A DNA stretch of 64,000 nucleotides, taken from assembly GCA_008000375.1 (NCBI GenBank), contig SMOI01000147.1, positions 17,509-81,508 of the forward strand, given 5' to 3'. The DNA comes from Poteriospumella lacustris. Taxonomy: Eukaryota > Sar > Chrysophyceae > Chromulinales > Dinobryaceae. A program made the position numbers and the translations under genes. Under the pieces are notes generated by a model that was not told the DNA's origin, made no database searches, and worked only from the letters and a program-made list of their open reading frames with translations. Below, piece after piece: positions 21,774 through 31,613 of the stretch (position 1 is its first letter; each line of letters starts with the position of its first letter).

Positions 21774-22763
21774 CTACTTCTTGGAGACGGAGACGTAGGT
21801 GGGGTCGTTGGTGATGGCGCAGGTGTTCTGGCCGTACTTCAGGCGGATGTAGCCGCTCTCGCCCCAGCTGGTGCTCCACGAGTTGCGGACCTTCCAGTAG
21901 CCAGAGGAGGAGGCGTCCACGCCGACGGCCTGGACACAGTGATCGACGCGCTTGCCGCAGGAAGAAACGATGCCGCCGGTGTACGAGTTCCAGGTGGAGG
22001 CATCCAAGCACACGGACAGAGGGCCGGTCTTCTGCACGTACGAGGCCATGGCGGACTCGCCGGACAGGGTGTAGTAGCCGTTGACCTTGATCACGGCCTT
22101 GGAGGTGTCGACCTTGCAGGAGCCGGTGGTGCCCTTGTAGGACGTGTAGGGGTAGTTGGCCTCGGTGACGATACCGCCGGCGCTCTTGACGTAGTCGTAG
22201 GCGACCTCGGTCCAGCCGCCGTCGCAACCGTGGGCCTTGGTGGCACACTGCGTGATCTGCTCAGGCGACAAGACGTACGAGGTTCCCAGCGTGCGCATCG
22301 AGTCGGACTCGATCTGCTCCGTCGCAGAGAAGGCCCAGCACGAGCCGCAGTAGCCCTGGTCCTTCACCGGAGTGGTGTACTTGCCGGACCAGTCGACCAA
22401 GCCCATGGTGGCGTCCGCCTCTCCCTGGGTGGCGTCCACGATGCGGTTCGTCGTGCGCTGCTGAGGATCGGCAGTGAGGAAGCGCGACTCGAACTCCGCT
22501 TGGCTGAGGTCCGAGAAGATGGTGACACCGTGCGTGGCAGATCCGCCCTCGCGAGACTCGACTTCGTTGCGTCGGTCAGCCATGCGAATGTTCTCCAAGA
22601 ACGTCTGGAAGCGGTGCGCTTCCTCGGCCATCGTGGGGTATCTCTTGGCGAACTTCTCCTTGAAGTTGTCCCAAAGCTCCTTTTGCTTCGCAGGATCTTC
22701 AGGGAAAAGCTTGCCAGAGACAGTGGCCACGATGGCAACAGCGACGACGAACTGGTAAATCAT
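21774..22763 (-). CDS. papain-family (C1A, cathepsin L-like) cysteine protease precursor
   Basis: 329-aa preproprotein, single exon, ATG at 22763. Residues 1-17 are a signal peptide (FVVAVAIVATVSG). An I29-type inhibitor prodomain covers ~28-95 (WDNFKEKFAKRYPTMAEEAHRF). The mature enzyme starts near 122 (LVDWSGKYTTPVKDQG). Catalytic residues: Gln136 (oxyanion hole), Cys142 in GSCWAF, His275 in VDHCVQAVG and Asn294 in NSWSTSWG. CDGG at 180-183 and six or more Cys support disulfides. The expected site of action is lysosomal, digestive-vacuole or extracellular proteolysis. All key residues are intact. Confidence 0.95.
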   Translation of the reverse strand: MIYQFVVAVAIVATVSGKLFPEDPAKQKELWDNFKEKFAKRYPTMAEEAHRFQTFLENIRMADRRNEVESREGGSATHGVTIFSDLSQAEFESRFLTADPQQRTTNRIVDATQGEADATMGLVDWSGKYTTPVKDQGYCGSCWAFSATEQIESDSMRTLGTSYVLSPEQITQCATKAHGCDGGWTEVAYDYVKSAGGIVTEANYPYTSYKGTTGSCKVDTSKAVIKVNGYYTLSGESAMASYVQKTGPLSVCLDASTWNSYTGGIVSSCGKRVDHCVQAVGVDASSSGYWKVRNSWSTSWGESGYIRLKYGQNTCAITNDPTYVSVSKK

Positions 22764-23196
22764 TCTCGTGTGATGTGGAGGGGGAGGGGGGGTATTCTAC
22801 AGTATCCGGCCGACGGAATTGATTGTGAAGGAGGATAGGATCTTCTCTGTCTGTGATGATGACAGAGGCTTCACAGCCAACTCGTCGTCGGCCGTTCGAA
22901 AACGAGGCAGCTTCAACAGCCACGAAAAGTCCGTTTTTTTGTTCGCTTCGCCAAGTTGGGTGCACCTGTGAATCTGGAGTTTAGGGCCAGAGTTTGAGTT
23001 GTTTTCGCTGCGATGAGGCCTCGTGTGTGGAGATGACGTAGTCTTGTCCGATTGTGGCCGACCTCATACCTGAATCACCGAATCTGCGTCGATCCAGCCT
23101 ATGCGCTTGTGGGTACCCGTCGAGTCACCGGAAATTACCCTAGGGACGTCGAGGGATTTGTCGGCCATCGCGTGAGGACTTCGCACGCCTGAAAGG
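22764..23196. promoter_or_regulatory. divergent promoter region
   Basis: 433 bp between the head-to-head protease and second RRM gene, so it must hold both promoters unless UTR introns exist. It lacks the GTGACAAAC cluster found before the other two RRM genes. No specific box is claimed. Confidence 0.4.
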
Positions 23197-25041
23197 ATGT
23201 CCTCGCCACCCTCTCGCCGCGACGGCGGGGCGCCGAGCCAAGTGACTCCGCCGCAGAAGGTGTTCGTGGGGAACCTTTCCTACTTCTGTGCGCAAGATGA
23301 TTTACGGCAGCTTTTCGCTCCGTTTGGATTCGTCAAGTCTGTCAGTGTGTGTCGGACGAAGGCTTTGGAGCCACTGTACTTCGGTTTTGTGTTTTTTCAA
23401 GAAGAAGTTGAAGCCGACTCAGCTGTACGTGCAATGGATGGTCAAATGTTTCAAGGTCGAAGGCTAAGGTAAGATCTTGAAGAATGCCCTCTGTTTGTCT
23501 CTATCGCAGCTCAAAGAAAACGTCACAGGGTCCGCAATACGTCTTCTACCTCGTCCGAGTCTCCCACTCAAGACCCTCACCGAGACGATGGCACCCAAGT
23601 GGTGTTTAGTTTCATCAGCTACCAGCTTGATCTCGTGGTGACAGAGCAGGTGTTGGTCACCATATTCCAGGAATTTGGAGAAGTGGTGGATTGCGTAATC
23701 AAGTCGTACACGCGACACACCGCCCCGTCGTCTCCATCGAGCACAAGCGGCGCTCATACCATTGCAGACGCACATAATGTCGAGCGAGATCGCATGAATC
23801 GGCAAGGCGGTTACGGCTTTGTCACCTTCCCCGATATTGATGCTGCCCAAAGAGCTGTTGCGGAGCCATCGTGTGTGCGGCAAGTTGCCAGGCCCTCGAC
23901 TCCCATCGCCTTCGTCGAAATCCAAATTGACAGCCAGCTATCCAAAGGAAGTCGGATGCACATGCAAGATAAAACTGACCGCGGCCTGTCGTCAGGTTCT
24001 GAGCGAGACACTAGAATTCCTGGCGGTCCCTTTCGGCAGTCGCCTTCCGGCGGGAAGACCAGTCGCTCTGGCTCCGATTTGCATCTTCGTCGGTCGTTCC
24101 AACACCCTCCTTCCGATTCTTCTCAGCCACGGCAGCACGTCCCCATCGACTCTGTAGCGAATGATGCTGCCCGTCAATCCCAGCACGTCAGCGAGTCCCC
24201 TCATCCTCCTGCCTCCAGTGTCAACCCCGTCGTATCCCACACCTCTCGTTCCGTCTACCCTTCTTCTCCGTCTATTGCAAAGCTCCCCGAGGGTGCTGGG
24301 ATGTCGACAGCCTTTCCTTCCGGCCCGCAGTTTTCCTTTCCATCGCAATCGCCGGTGGACAGCCGCCAGCTCAATACGTCTTTTGCACAGCCTCCCATGT
24401 CGCAATCGGCCTCCGCCGCTGGGGTCGCGAACATGGTGTTACCTCCTTCCCATCACATATCTCCTCAACAGATCGCCAGCACCGCATCGTATTCCAGCGG
24501 TCCTTATTTCCCGCCGAACCATCTTCAGCCTCCGCACGGTGCCTCCTCATTTCCCGTCTCAGCGTCCGGCGCGCAGTTCGCAGGGTTTTCTCCCTACGAG
24601 TCTCCTAGCGCACCAATGATGAGCTACGGCGTGGCCTCGAATTCACATGTCATGCTTCCCGCCGCTCCAACGATGCCTGATGCGCGCTTTGTGCCGTACC
24701 CTCCCAACCCGATGCCCTACCCCGCCTATGCTCCTCAGGGCTACCACAACTGGGTGTATCCAGCGTCCTTCGCATCGAACATGCCCGACAACCTGCCCAC
24801 CCCTGGGTACTTCCAGCAAGGAGCGGCGATCTACCCGTCTCATTACGTGTCAGCGCAGACCTTTCCAGCTCAACGTCCACCGAACGCGCCGTATCAGGCT
24901 CCTGCGTCGGTGGCGCAGCACCCTCCGGTTGGTTGGCAGTCGTATTCAGTGTCTTCAGTGTCCGCGCAGGACGAGCGAGGTCTGCCCGCTCCCTTACCTC
25001 CGCAACCGGAGTATCCCACGAGACACAAGAGGCACGGCTAG
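23197..25041 (+). CDS. two-RRM RNA-binding protein, paralogue 2
   Basis: Exons 23197-23468 and 23529-25041, phase 2, with a 60-bp intron (GTAAGA..ACAG); 594 aa. The acceptor at 23528 was chosen because it keeps the frame and restores RLR|VRN, matching the RIK|VHH and QLR|VHS joints of the paralogues. RRM1 ~20-92: VFVGNLSYF and YFGFVFF. RRM2 ~120-205: VVFSFISYQ, DCVIKSYTRH, GGYGFVTF. The tail is Ser/Pro/Tyr/Gln-rich without the SRSTSPRL repeats of paralogue 1. Codon third positions are less GC-biased than in the other two paralogues. Confidence 0.87.
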
Positions 25042-27727
25042 GAGACGCTACGCGTCGTTGAAGCTTCTTCGTTCATCTGTTCTCCATCGCGCGCGACATT
25101 AGAATCGCCGCTGTATGTGCTGTAGAAGATTGGAGTGTGTGTTTGTTTGCGTGTGCGTGTGCCTGTGTATGTGCGCCCTTACGGTTTAGATGGTGGCGCG
25201 ACTTGCATTGCGATCGTTGTTTGTTTCGTGGCGCGAATCAATATTGTCGTCGCATTGTGCTCGGCAGACCGCGTCTTCGTTGCTTTCAGCTCTTGTCATT
25301 TGTTGTGTGCATTGTGCGTTGGGCAAGAACCCCAGCGTTTCGGGGGCTCCCTGTGCGATGCCTCTGTGCGCACGTTGATGTGTAGTCGGACTGTGCTGTC
25401 TGACTGCTCCGCGTCCCAAAGGTGTTTTTTTCGGGTCGTTTGTCGCGCAGTGTCCCGCTGCGGAGGCGAACGGCTCGTTCCGTTTTGTTTCTCAAGCTCT
25501 TTCTATTCCCTCCGACTTTGGCCCCTTTCTGTCTCTTTTCTTCCTGCCATTATTCTTGAAACGAAAAGTTTCGCTGCGCTGCTCGTTGTGTGCATCGCTG
25601 TGTCGGTGTTTGTGCACTTTGCTTTCCCCCTTCTCGTCAAGAGCGTCGTTTCTCCGTCTATTGCCATCTTACTTTCTGAACTTCAGACGTTTCGTAGACT
25701 TCTACAATCCGTGGTTCCCTGTCCGCCGCACCGCTGCTGCTCTGTGTGTTTGATACGTTGACATCTGCTGGGCTTTCATCTGCGCCTGGCAAGACTTGCG
25801 CTGTGCCTCATTGCTTTCTCTTTGCTTCGTCGCGAACTCTACGTCGCGTCTTTTCTTTACGTCGTTAGTTATCTCGGAGTCGTGTTGAGCTCTGTCTGGC
25901 CCTGTCTGGCCCGAGGGTCTCAGCGGCGGCGGACCCGGCGACGAGCTGTGTCAAGGGCCGCTGGGGACTGTTCCCTTCGCTTCCGATCTCCTTCCCCTTT
26001 GGAACGTAGTTCATCGTAGTTGTGCGTGTGTTATCGGTTGGTGTCAATATCGAGGCGGCCGTCGTCGCCACGAGAACGTATTCGTTTCTATTCTACAGGT
26101 TGGTCAAGCGCGTCGAGCGTGCAAACGGGATTCGTTCTGACTTCGCGCCTATCACATGTGCCTGTTCCATTCGTTCGCATCACCCCAATGTTCAGTTGTT
26201 TTTCCTCCCTCAGAGGCGGCGTCTGCTCTGTCGATCGCTCGACGGCGGACGACCCCCTCGGGTCTCTCCGTTGAATTCTATCGTATCCCATTTCTCACGG
26301 AAAGTCCTGTTTCATTTGGGCGCCTTCGCGCGTCGTCCGACTTTGGCCCTCTGATATCATATCTATCCTCGTCGCCAGCCACTGCAGCGTTCAAATTGAG
26401 TTCGCCTAGATATGTGTTGTCTGCAGTGAAGTCCTGTTACTCTTTGTTTCTCACGATGCACGTTACATGTTATGTATTGGTGGCGCGCTGTACTCGCCGC
26501 ATTTCGCTGGTTCTCGTCGACATTTGATTTGCAGTAGTACGCTGATCCAACCGCACCCCACAGCAGTACGACGGACGGCGGTTCTTCAGGAGCATCGCAC
26601 TGAGGACCGTCGTCCGTGGGATTCGCTCGCGCTGTTCATTGGGTGTTGAATCTCGCGCAATACATACACCCCCTTCACCAACGTCTTTTGCCTCCGTCGC
26701 TTTTGTTTCTCTTTCCGCTTTGTGTTGTCTCGAGGTCAATGTTGCCATGTCGTGAACCGTCCGCGGCGCGGTGAGCGGCTCGTTCTCCTTCCTGCGGTGG
26801 CTTCTTGTGGCCCGTTCTGCTGTCTATTGTCTGCTGCTCTGCCTCTGTCGTCCTGTTGTTCACTTTGCTTCGTCTCTTGGTCATTTCGAGTCCTCTCAAT
26901 GAACCCCCCTCGTCCACTCCGAATCGGTGTCCTGTGTGGCCGCCTTTTGTTTTCCCGCCACTTGGAAGGGCGGCACGCTGGGCCGTGTATTAGTCTATGT
27001 TCTGCTGTGCGTGAGGATTGCGGTTTCAACTAACACTCGTACTACCTGTAAATGTATTCGTCAAGTGTACCCCCCCCTGCACTGTTTTGGAGCCGCCCCA
27101 GGTACGACCTGTGCTCTCTGCTGTGTGCGTTGAGACCGCCATGGTCCGAGCGGTAGACAATCTGTCCTCAACGATAGACAAGGTGGACTCGACAAGTGAC
27201 CACGCCAAGACCTCAAATACTCCCTCGACACTCGCTGACTTGATTTCATCGTCTACTAACAGAGTACTCGACTTGCAAAGCCACAACGGAGCCACCCTCA
27301 TCGCCCCCAGCTGATGACCCTCCTCCAGTGACGCTGTACGCAATGTACGTCCACACTACATTCTTTTCTTACACGAGAGCAACAGACAACAGACGGAAGC
27401 AACCGACTCTCTTGTCGTTTGAGCTGAAAGTCGTCTAAACGACGAGCGACAAACGACAAACGACAAACAAACAACCCAACGGATCGCAACCCAACGGATC
27501 ACAACGGACCGTCGCGTCACGGCCGCGCGGCGGTGACGCAATCGTTGAAGTTGGCTGCGAGTGAGATACGCAATCCACGTTATCTGAACTCTGCCGCGTC
27601 AGCAGTCTTCGACACGGTTCACTTCAGAATACGCTTCTCGCCACCGTATTAACCATATCTATTTATTGGGGACCAGTTCTCTCCTTTTCACTCAGCTCTA
27701 TCTACCTGCTATTACACAACAGTCACC
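25042..27727. other. 2.7-kb pyrimidine-rich region without a supported gene
   Basis: A GT-rich start (GTGTGTTTGTTTGCGTGTG at 25136) followed by T/C-rich sequence. Frames on both strands are Cys/Arg/Leu-biased and unrecognised. 27120-27315 holds a slightly more protein-like frame (AVDNLSSTIDKVDSTSD), but neither start nor splice partner can be defended. The last ~300 bp are the promoter of RRM gene 3. Confidence 0.35.
27441..27477. repeat. GACAAAC repeat upstream of RRM gene 3
   Basis: Tandem CGACAAA units (GAGCGACAAACGACAAACGA..) followed by CCCAACGGATC repeats to ~27505. It lies ~250 bp before the ATG at 27728, a placement like the cluster before RRM gene 1. Confidence 0.65.
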
Positions 27728-28949
27728 ATGGCCGGACCTACCATCGGAGATCGCACTCGCGTCAAAACCACGAAAGTCTTCTTCGGCAACCTGTCTTACT
27801 TCTGCTCCGCACAGGACGTCCACGAACTTCTCTTGTCCTTCGTGCCGTCTTCCCGCATCTACTCAGTGGACGTCTGCAAGACGAAGGCGCACGACCCCCT
27901 CTACTACGGCTTCGTCCATCTCTTGGACGCTCAGACCGCCGCGCAAGTCATCGAGACGCTGAACGGCCGCCTCTTCATGGGTCGTCAGCTGCGGTACGTC
28001 CCCTGTCGCCGCTCATTTTCGCCTCTTCCGCGTCACTGACTCGGTCGCGTCTTGCAGTGTTCACTCGGGCGCTAAATCGGCGACCGCGCCCGCCAAGGAC
28101 AACTCGGCGGAGAGCAGCTTCCAGGTGCTCTTCAGCTTCGTGTGTGGCCGGTCGCCGCATGTGCTGGCGGAGGAGCAGTTCCGCGCCATCTTCCTCGCCC
28201 ACGGCCGCGTCAAGGACTGCGTCATCAAGTCGTACTACCGCCACGCGCAGGGCGGCAGTGCTGCGCCACAGCCTTCGTCAGAGCACGCAGACCACAGCGG
28301 CTACGGCTTCGTCTGCGTCGACGAGCTGGCCGCCGCGCACCGCCTCGTGGCGATCTTCCAGCGCACCACGATCACCGTCGGCCTGTCGTTCGGCGGCCGG
28401 CCGCCCGCCCCCGTCACCCTCGAGATCGACTGCAAGCTGTCGTACCAGACGGCGTCCATCGCTGAGCCTTCCTCCGCGCACATGGCGTCGCCCATGTCTT
28501 GCGCATCGTCCGCGACCGGATCCACCGGCTCTGCCGCGCCTACGGCCGCTTTCGCCGAGCTGCAGCTGCCTCCGCTGGGCGGGTCCATGGCGCCTCTTCC
28601 TGCGGCGCCGCGGCTGCAGCCACAGCAGCCCGTAATGGTGTGGATGGTGCCCGCTTCGCAGTCGCCGCCGTCGCCGCAGTCGCCGGCGGGGCCCTGCAAC
28701 GCCCCGCACGGCGCCTGGCCGATGCCGCCGTTCTACCGCGCGCAGCCGCCGCCCTCGCCGATGATGATGCCGATGATGATGGCATCCTCTCCGCCGCTGT
28801 CCTCGTCGCCGCCCGCCTTCTTCTCCTTCGCATCGCCACAGCTCGCGCAGCCTTCGGCGCCTGCGCCGCCCGCCTTCTTCTACTACTCGCCGCCCGCGTC
28901 GCCGTCGCAGCAGTTCGACCCCCGCCGCCCGGCGGCGTCGCACATTTAG
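27728..28949 (+). CDS. two-RRM RNA-binding protein, paralogue 3
   Basis: Exons 27728-27993 and 28058-28949, phase 2, with a 64-bp GTACGT..TGCAG intron; 385 aa, start context CACCATGG. RRM1 ~13-88: VFFGNLSYF, DPLYYGFVHL. RRM2 ~107-190: QVLFSFVCG, DCVIKSYYRH, GYGFVCV. The C-terminal tail is short, Pro/Met/Ala/Ser-rich (PMMMPMMM-like, PPAFF repeats). Intron position and phase match the other two paralogues, so all three derive from one ancestor by duplication. Confidence 0.88.
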
Positions 28950-29889
28950 AGCGGCACCCCCCTCTCTCCCCTCTCTTTGGCCCCATTCTGTCTATTGCCC
29001 GCCCCGTCTCTTGCCTCCGTCTCTTGCCCTCTGGGGCCCAATCTCCTCCTCCGTCCGTCTCTTGCGCGTCTATCGCGTCTGCTGCACCTCCGCGCCATCT
29101 CCTAACCCCTGGCCCCGCGCGCTGCCATTTATCTGCTGTGTCACCCTCGGACGCAGCCATCGCTAAGCGCGCCGCGCGGTCCCCTTGTTTCTCATTTTAC
29201 AGTTTACGCGCCCTGGCGCTGCCCGTTTCGTTTCTCGCCCCGTGCGAACCCATCTCTGTCCCATCTGCCGCTGTTTAGACGTCTTATCTGCTCCCTTTAC
29301 TGGTTCTTGTTTAGATGATCACCCAGAATGCATCGTATTGGCGTCGATGCCTCACGTACCTCGGCGGGTTCCGTTGTCGCCGGGGCGCGCGCGTCGGCGC
29401 CTTTCTCTCGACCAACATCTGCGTATCTCTGTGTTTATCTGTGTATTTGTGTTTGTCTCTGTGACTCTGTGATCTGTGCAGGTCTGTGAGGCTTCACTCG
29501 TTGTACTATTGCTATCACACTCGTTATACTATTGCTGTTTCTTTTCTGTCGAGTGCTACCACGTCCCGGCGTCCTTTCCTTTCGCCCGGCGCCTGCGCCG
29601 CTTTGCTTCTCACTTGCCCATTCGTTTGCCGCCCGCGGCCCCTACAGGTGTCCCATCGTTGTCGCTGTGTACGTCCCCCTTGCGAATTACCTCATATCTG
29701 ATCTCCTATCTGCCGTGCGCCGCCTTCTGTTTCGTCGACGCAAACGCGTTTCGACTGCGGCGCTCGCCGCGTGTAACGTTAACTTGACCCTGCGCGTCTT
29801 CGGCGGGAAGGGGCGGTGGCTAACGGTGCGCTTACAGGTGACTGCTCTTCTATCGACTACGGACGAGGCGAGCCGGCGGCGGCGGCGGC
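28950..29889. other. convergent 3' flanks, C/T-rich
   Basis: 940 bp between the ends of RRM gene 3 and the guanylate kinase gene. No recognised gene; frames reflect pyrimidine bias. It probably holds two 3' UTRs. Confidence 0.45.
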
Positions 29890-30792
29890 TCAGTGGTCGG
29901 CGGCGGGAATGGGCGGGACCTCCTCCTTCACGAGCTTCAGCGCGGGGAACCACGCGCGGATCTGGGCGACGAGCTTCTCGAAGGCGGCGTCGAGGTCGTC
30001 GTTCACGAGGACGACGTCGAAGTTGCCCCCCGTGGTGCCGTACGTGACCTCCTCGCGGGCGTTGTGCAGACGCACGAGGATCTTCTCCTCGGTCTCGGTG
30101 CCGCGGCCGCGCAGGCGGCGCTCGAGCTCGTCGAAGTTCGGCGGCGCGACGAAGAGGTATTTGCAGTGCAGCGCGGAGCGCTTGACGTTCTGCACGCCCT
30201 GGATGTCGATGTCGAGGATGCAGACCTTGCCCTGCGCGCGCACCTTGTCGATGGCCGCGAAGGACGTGCCGTAGTAGTTCGTGTGCACGAGCGCGTGCTC
30301 GACGAAGGCGTTCTCGGCCAGCGCGGCCTCGAAGGCCTCTTTCGTGACGAAGTTGTAGTGCTGGCCATCGACCTCGCCGGGGCGAGGGCCGCGCGTCGTG
30401 TGCGACACGGAGAAGCCGAAGGCGTCAGGGAACGTGGCCAGGAGCCGCGTGATCAGCGCGCCCTTTCCGACGCCCGACGGGCCGGCGATGACGACGGGGC
30501 AGAGGTCGGGCTCAGCGACGGTCCCCGCCTTCTGCAGGACCGAGAGGTAGTCCAAGCCGAAGGAGACCAGGTCTTGAGGGTCCTTCAGGCGGATTTCGGT
30601 CACGAAATCGTTCAGCAGGCGCTGCAGGGCCGGGTGCGACTCGATGAACTGCCTGTTCTCCGGCGAGATGTGCAGCGCGTCGTTGCCGCCTTCGTTCTTC
30701 ACGTGCGTGGCACCTTCCACGTGGGCGTCCAGCGACGCTTCGCGATTGGCAGTGGTCTCGGCGGACACCGCGTGGCTGTGGTGATTCCCCAT
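29890..30792 (-). CDS. RIIa-domain guanylate kinase with N-myristoylation signal
   Basis: 300 aa from the ATG at 30792; the open frame upstream begins only with TTG. MGNHHS is a consensus N-myristoylation site (Gly2, Ser6). Residues ~45-87 match the RIIa/DPY-30-type dimerisation-docking helix pair (HPALQRLLNDFVTEIRLKDP). Residues ~97-285 are a guanylate kinase: P-loop GPSGVGKG (104-111), SVSHTTRGPRPGE then DGxxYNFV (GMP binding), ILDIDIQGV, and a lid segment RGRGTETEEKI. It should phosphorylate GMP to GDP. RIIa domains dock on axonemal or AKAP partners, so a flagellar or membrane-tethered nucleotide pool is the likely setting (inference). Confidence 0.92.
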   Translation of the reverse strand: MGNHHSHAVSAETTANREASLDAHVEGATHVKNEGGNDALHISPENRQFIESHPALQRLLNDFVTEIRLKDPQDLVSFGLDYLSVLQKAGTVAEPDLCPVVIAGPSGVGKGALITRLLATFPDAFGFSVSHTTRGPRPGEVDGQHYNFVTKEAFEAALAENAFVEHALVHTNYYGTSFAAIDKVRAQGKVCILDIDIQGVQNVKRSALHCKYLFVAPPNFDELERRLRGRGTETEEKILVRLHNAREEVTYGTTGGNFDVVLVNDDLDAAFEKLVAQIRAWFPALKLVKEEVPPIPAADH

Positions 30793-31169
30793 CTGAAGCG
30801 GCGGTGGCGGCTCGGTCACAGGTCTGCGGGTGCTCTGCGGCGAGTATCGTACGATCCACAGCTGTGTGGGACGCCTGTATTGTCTCTGCTGCGGTCCAAT
30901 TCGTTCACGTGGCAAGTGACGGTCGATTTCCGCCGAGAGACGCCGACGCGGGCGGTTGGGTCGGTTGGTGCGGTGCCAGGAGATGAAACGCCTCCGACTT
31001 CCCTTCCTCGGATAAGACGAAAATCCGACTTTATGACAGGGCGTTAAGCCGGTTTCCCGGCGTCGGCTTCGTCGCCGGAGAGTCGATCGGCCGTCGATCG
31101 TCGAGGCTTAACTACGGTCCCGCTGAAGGGTCAGACCACTCTCGTTCCCTCTCAAACCATGCTGAATCA
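30793..31169. promoter_or_regulatory. divergent promoter, with a short uORF before MED6
   Basis: 377 bp shared by the divergent guanylate kinase and MED6 genes. At 31159-31173 an upstream ORF ATG CTG AAT CAA TGA ends with its stop overlapping the MED6 start (CAATGATC), an arrangement suited to termination-reinitiation. Confidence 0.5.
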
Positions 31170-31613
31170 ATGATCAACACGGAAGACCCCACGGATCCGA
31201 AGAATGCAGCGGTGCAAGACGGCGTGTACATCGACACGGCCTACCTGACGTACCACCCGCTCGTCGACCACCCGTCAGTCCTCACCTACTTCGCCACCAC
31301 GCCCTTCTTCAACCCAGTCTCCAGCAACAATCTGCTTCACATTCAGAACCTACCCCCTGTCTTAGAGCACCTTCGCTCGCTAACGGGGCGCGAGTACGTT
31401 GTGGACGACGCGTTGTCGAAGCCGCCGCACCTGTGGGTGGTCAGGGAGCAGCTGCGGAAGAATCGCGACACCGTCGAGATGCTGCACATGTTCTTCATTC
31501 TCAACGGCAGCGTGATGCGTTGTACGAACCTCAAGGAGGTGCTGGTGACGCGCTGCCAGAAGATCGCCCATTCGCTGCGCAAGGTGCAGGAGCACTTCTC
31601 CGAGCTGCTGTAG
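31170..31613 (+). CDS. MED6: Mediator complex subunit 6
   Basis: 147-aa single-exon protein matching the Med6 core: FFNPVSSNNLLHIQN (46-60), LTGREYVV (71-78), PPHLWVVREQLRKN (85-98), then FFILNGSVMRCTNLKEVL (108-125) and a C-terminal helix. Med6 sits in the Mediator head module and links gene-specific activators to RNA polymerase II. The protein is short because it lacks the variable C-terminal tail of animal and yeast proteins. The start follows directly on a 4-codon uORF. Confidence 0.9.
   Translation: MINTEDPTDPKNAAVQDGVYIDTAYLTYHPLVDHPSVLTYFATTPFFNPVSSNNLLHIQNLPPVLEHLRSLTGREYVVDDALSKPPHLWVVREQLRKNRDTVEMLHMFFILNGSVMRCTNLKEVLVTRCQKIAHSLRKVQEHFSELL

Noticed and set aside
25135-27314. several 60-200-codon frames on both strands
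   Set aside because: Composition-driven (Cys/Arg/Leu/Ser), overlapping in all phases, no conserved motif and no consistent splice pairs.
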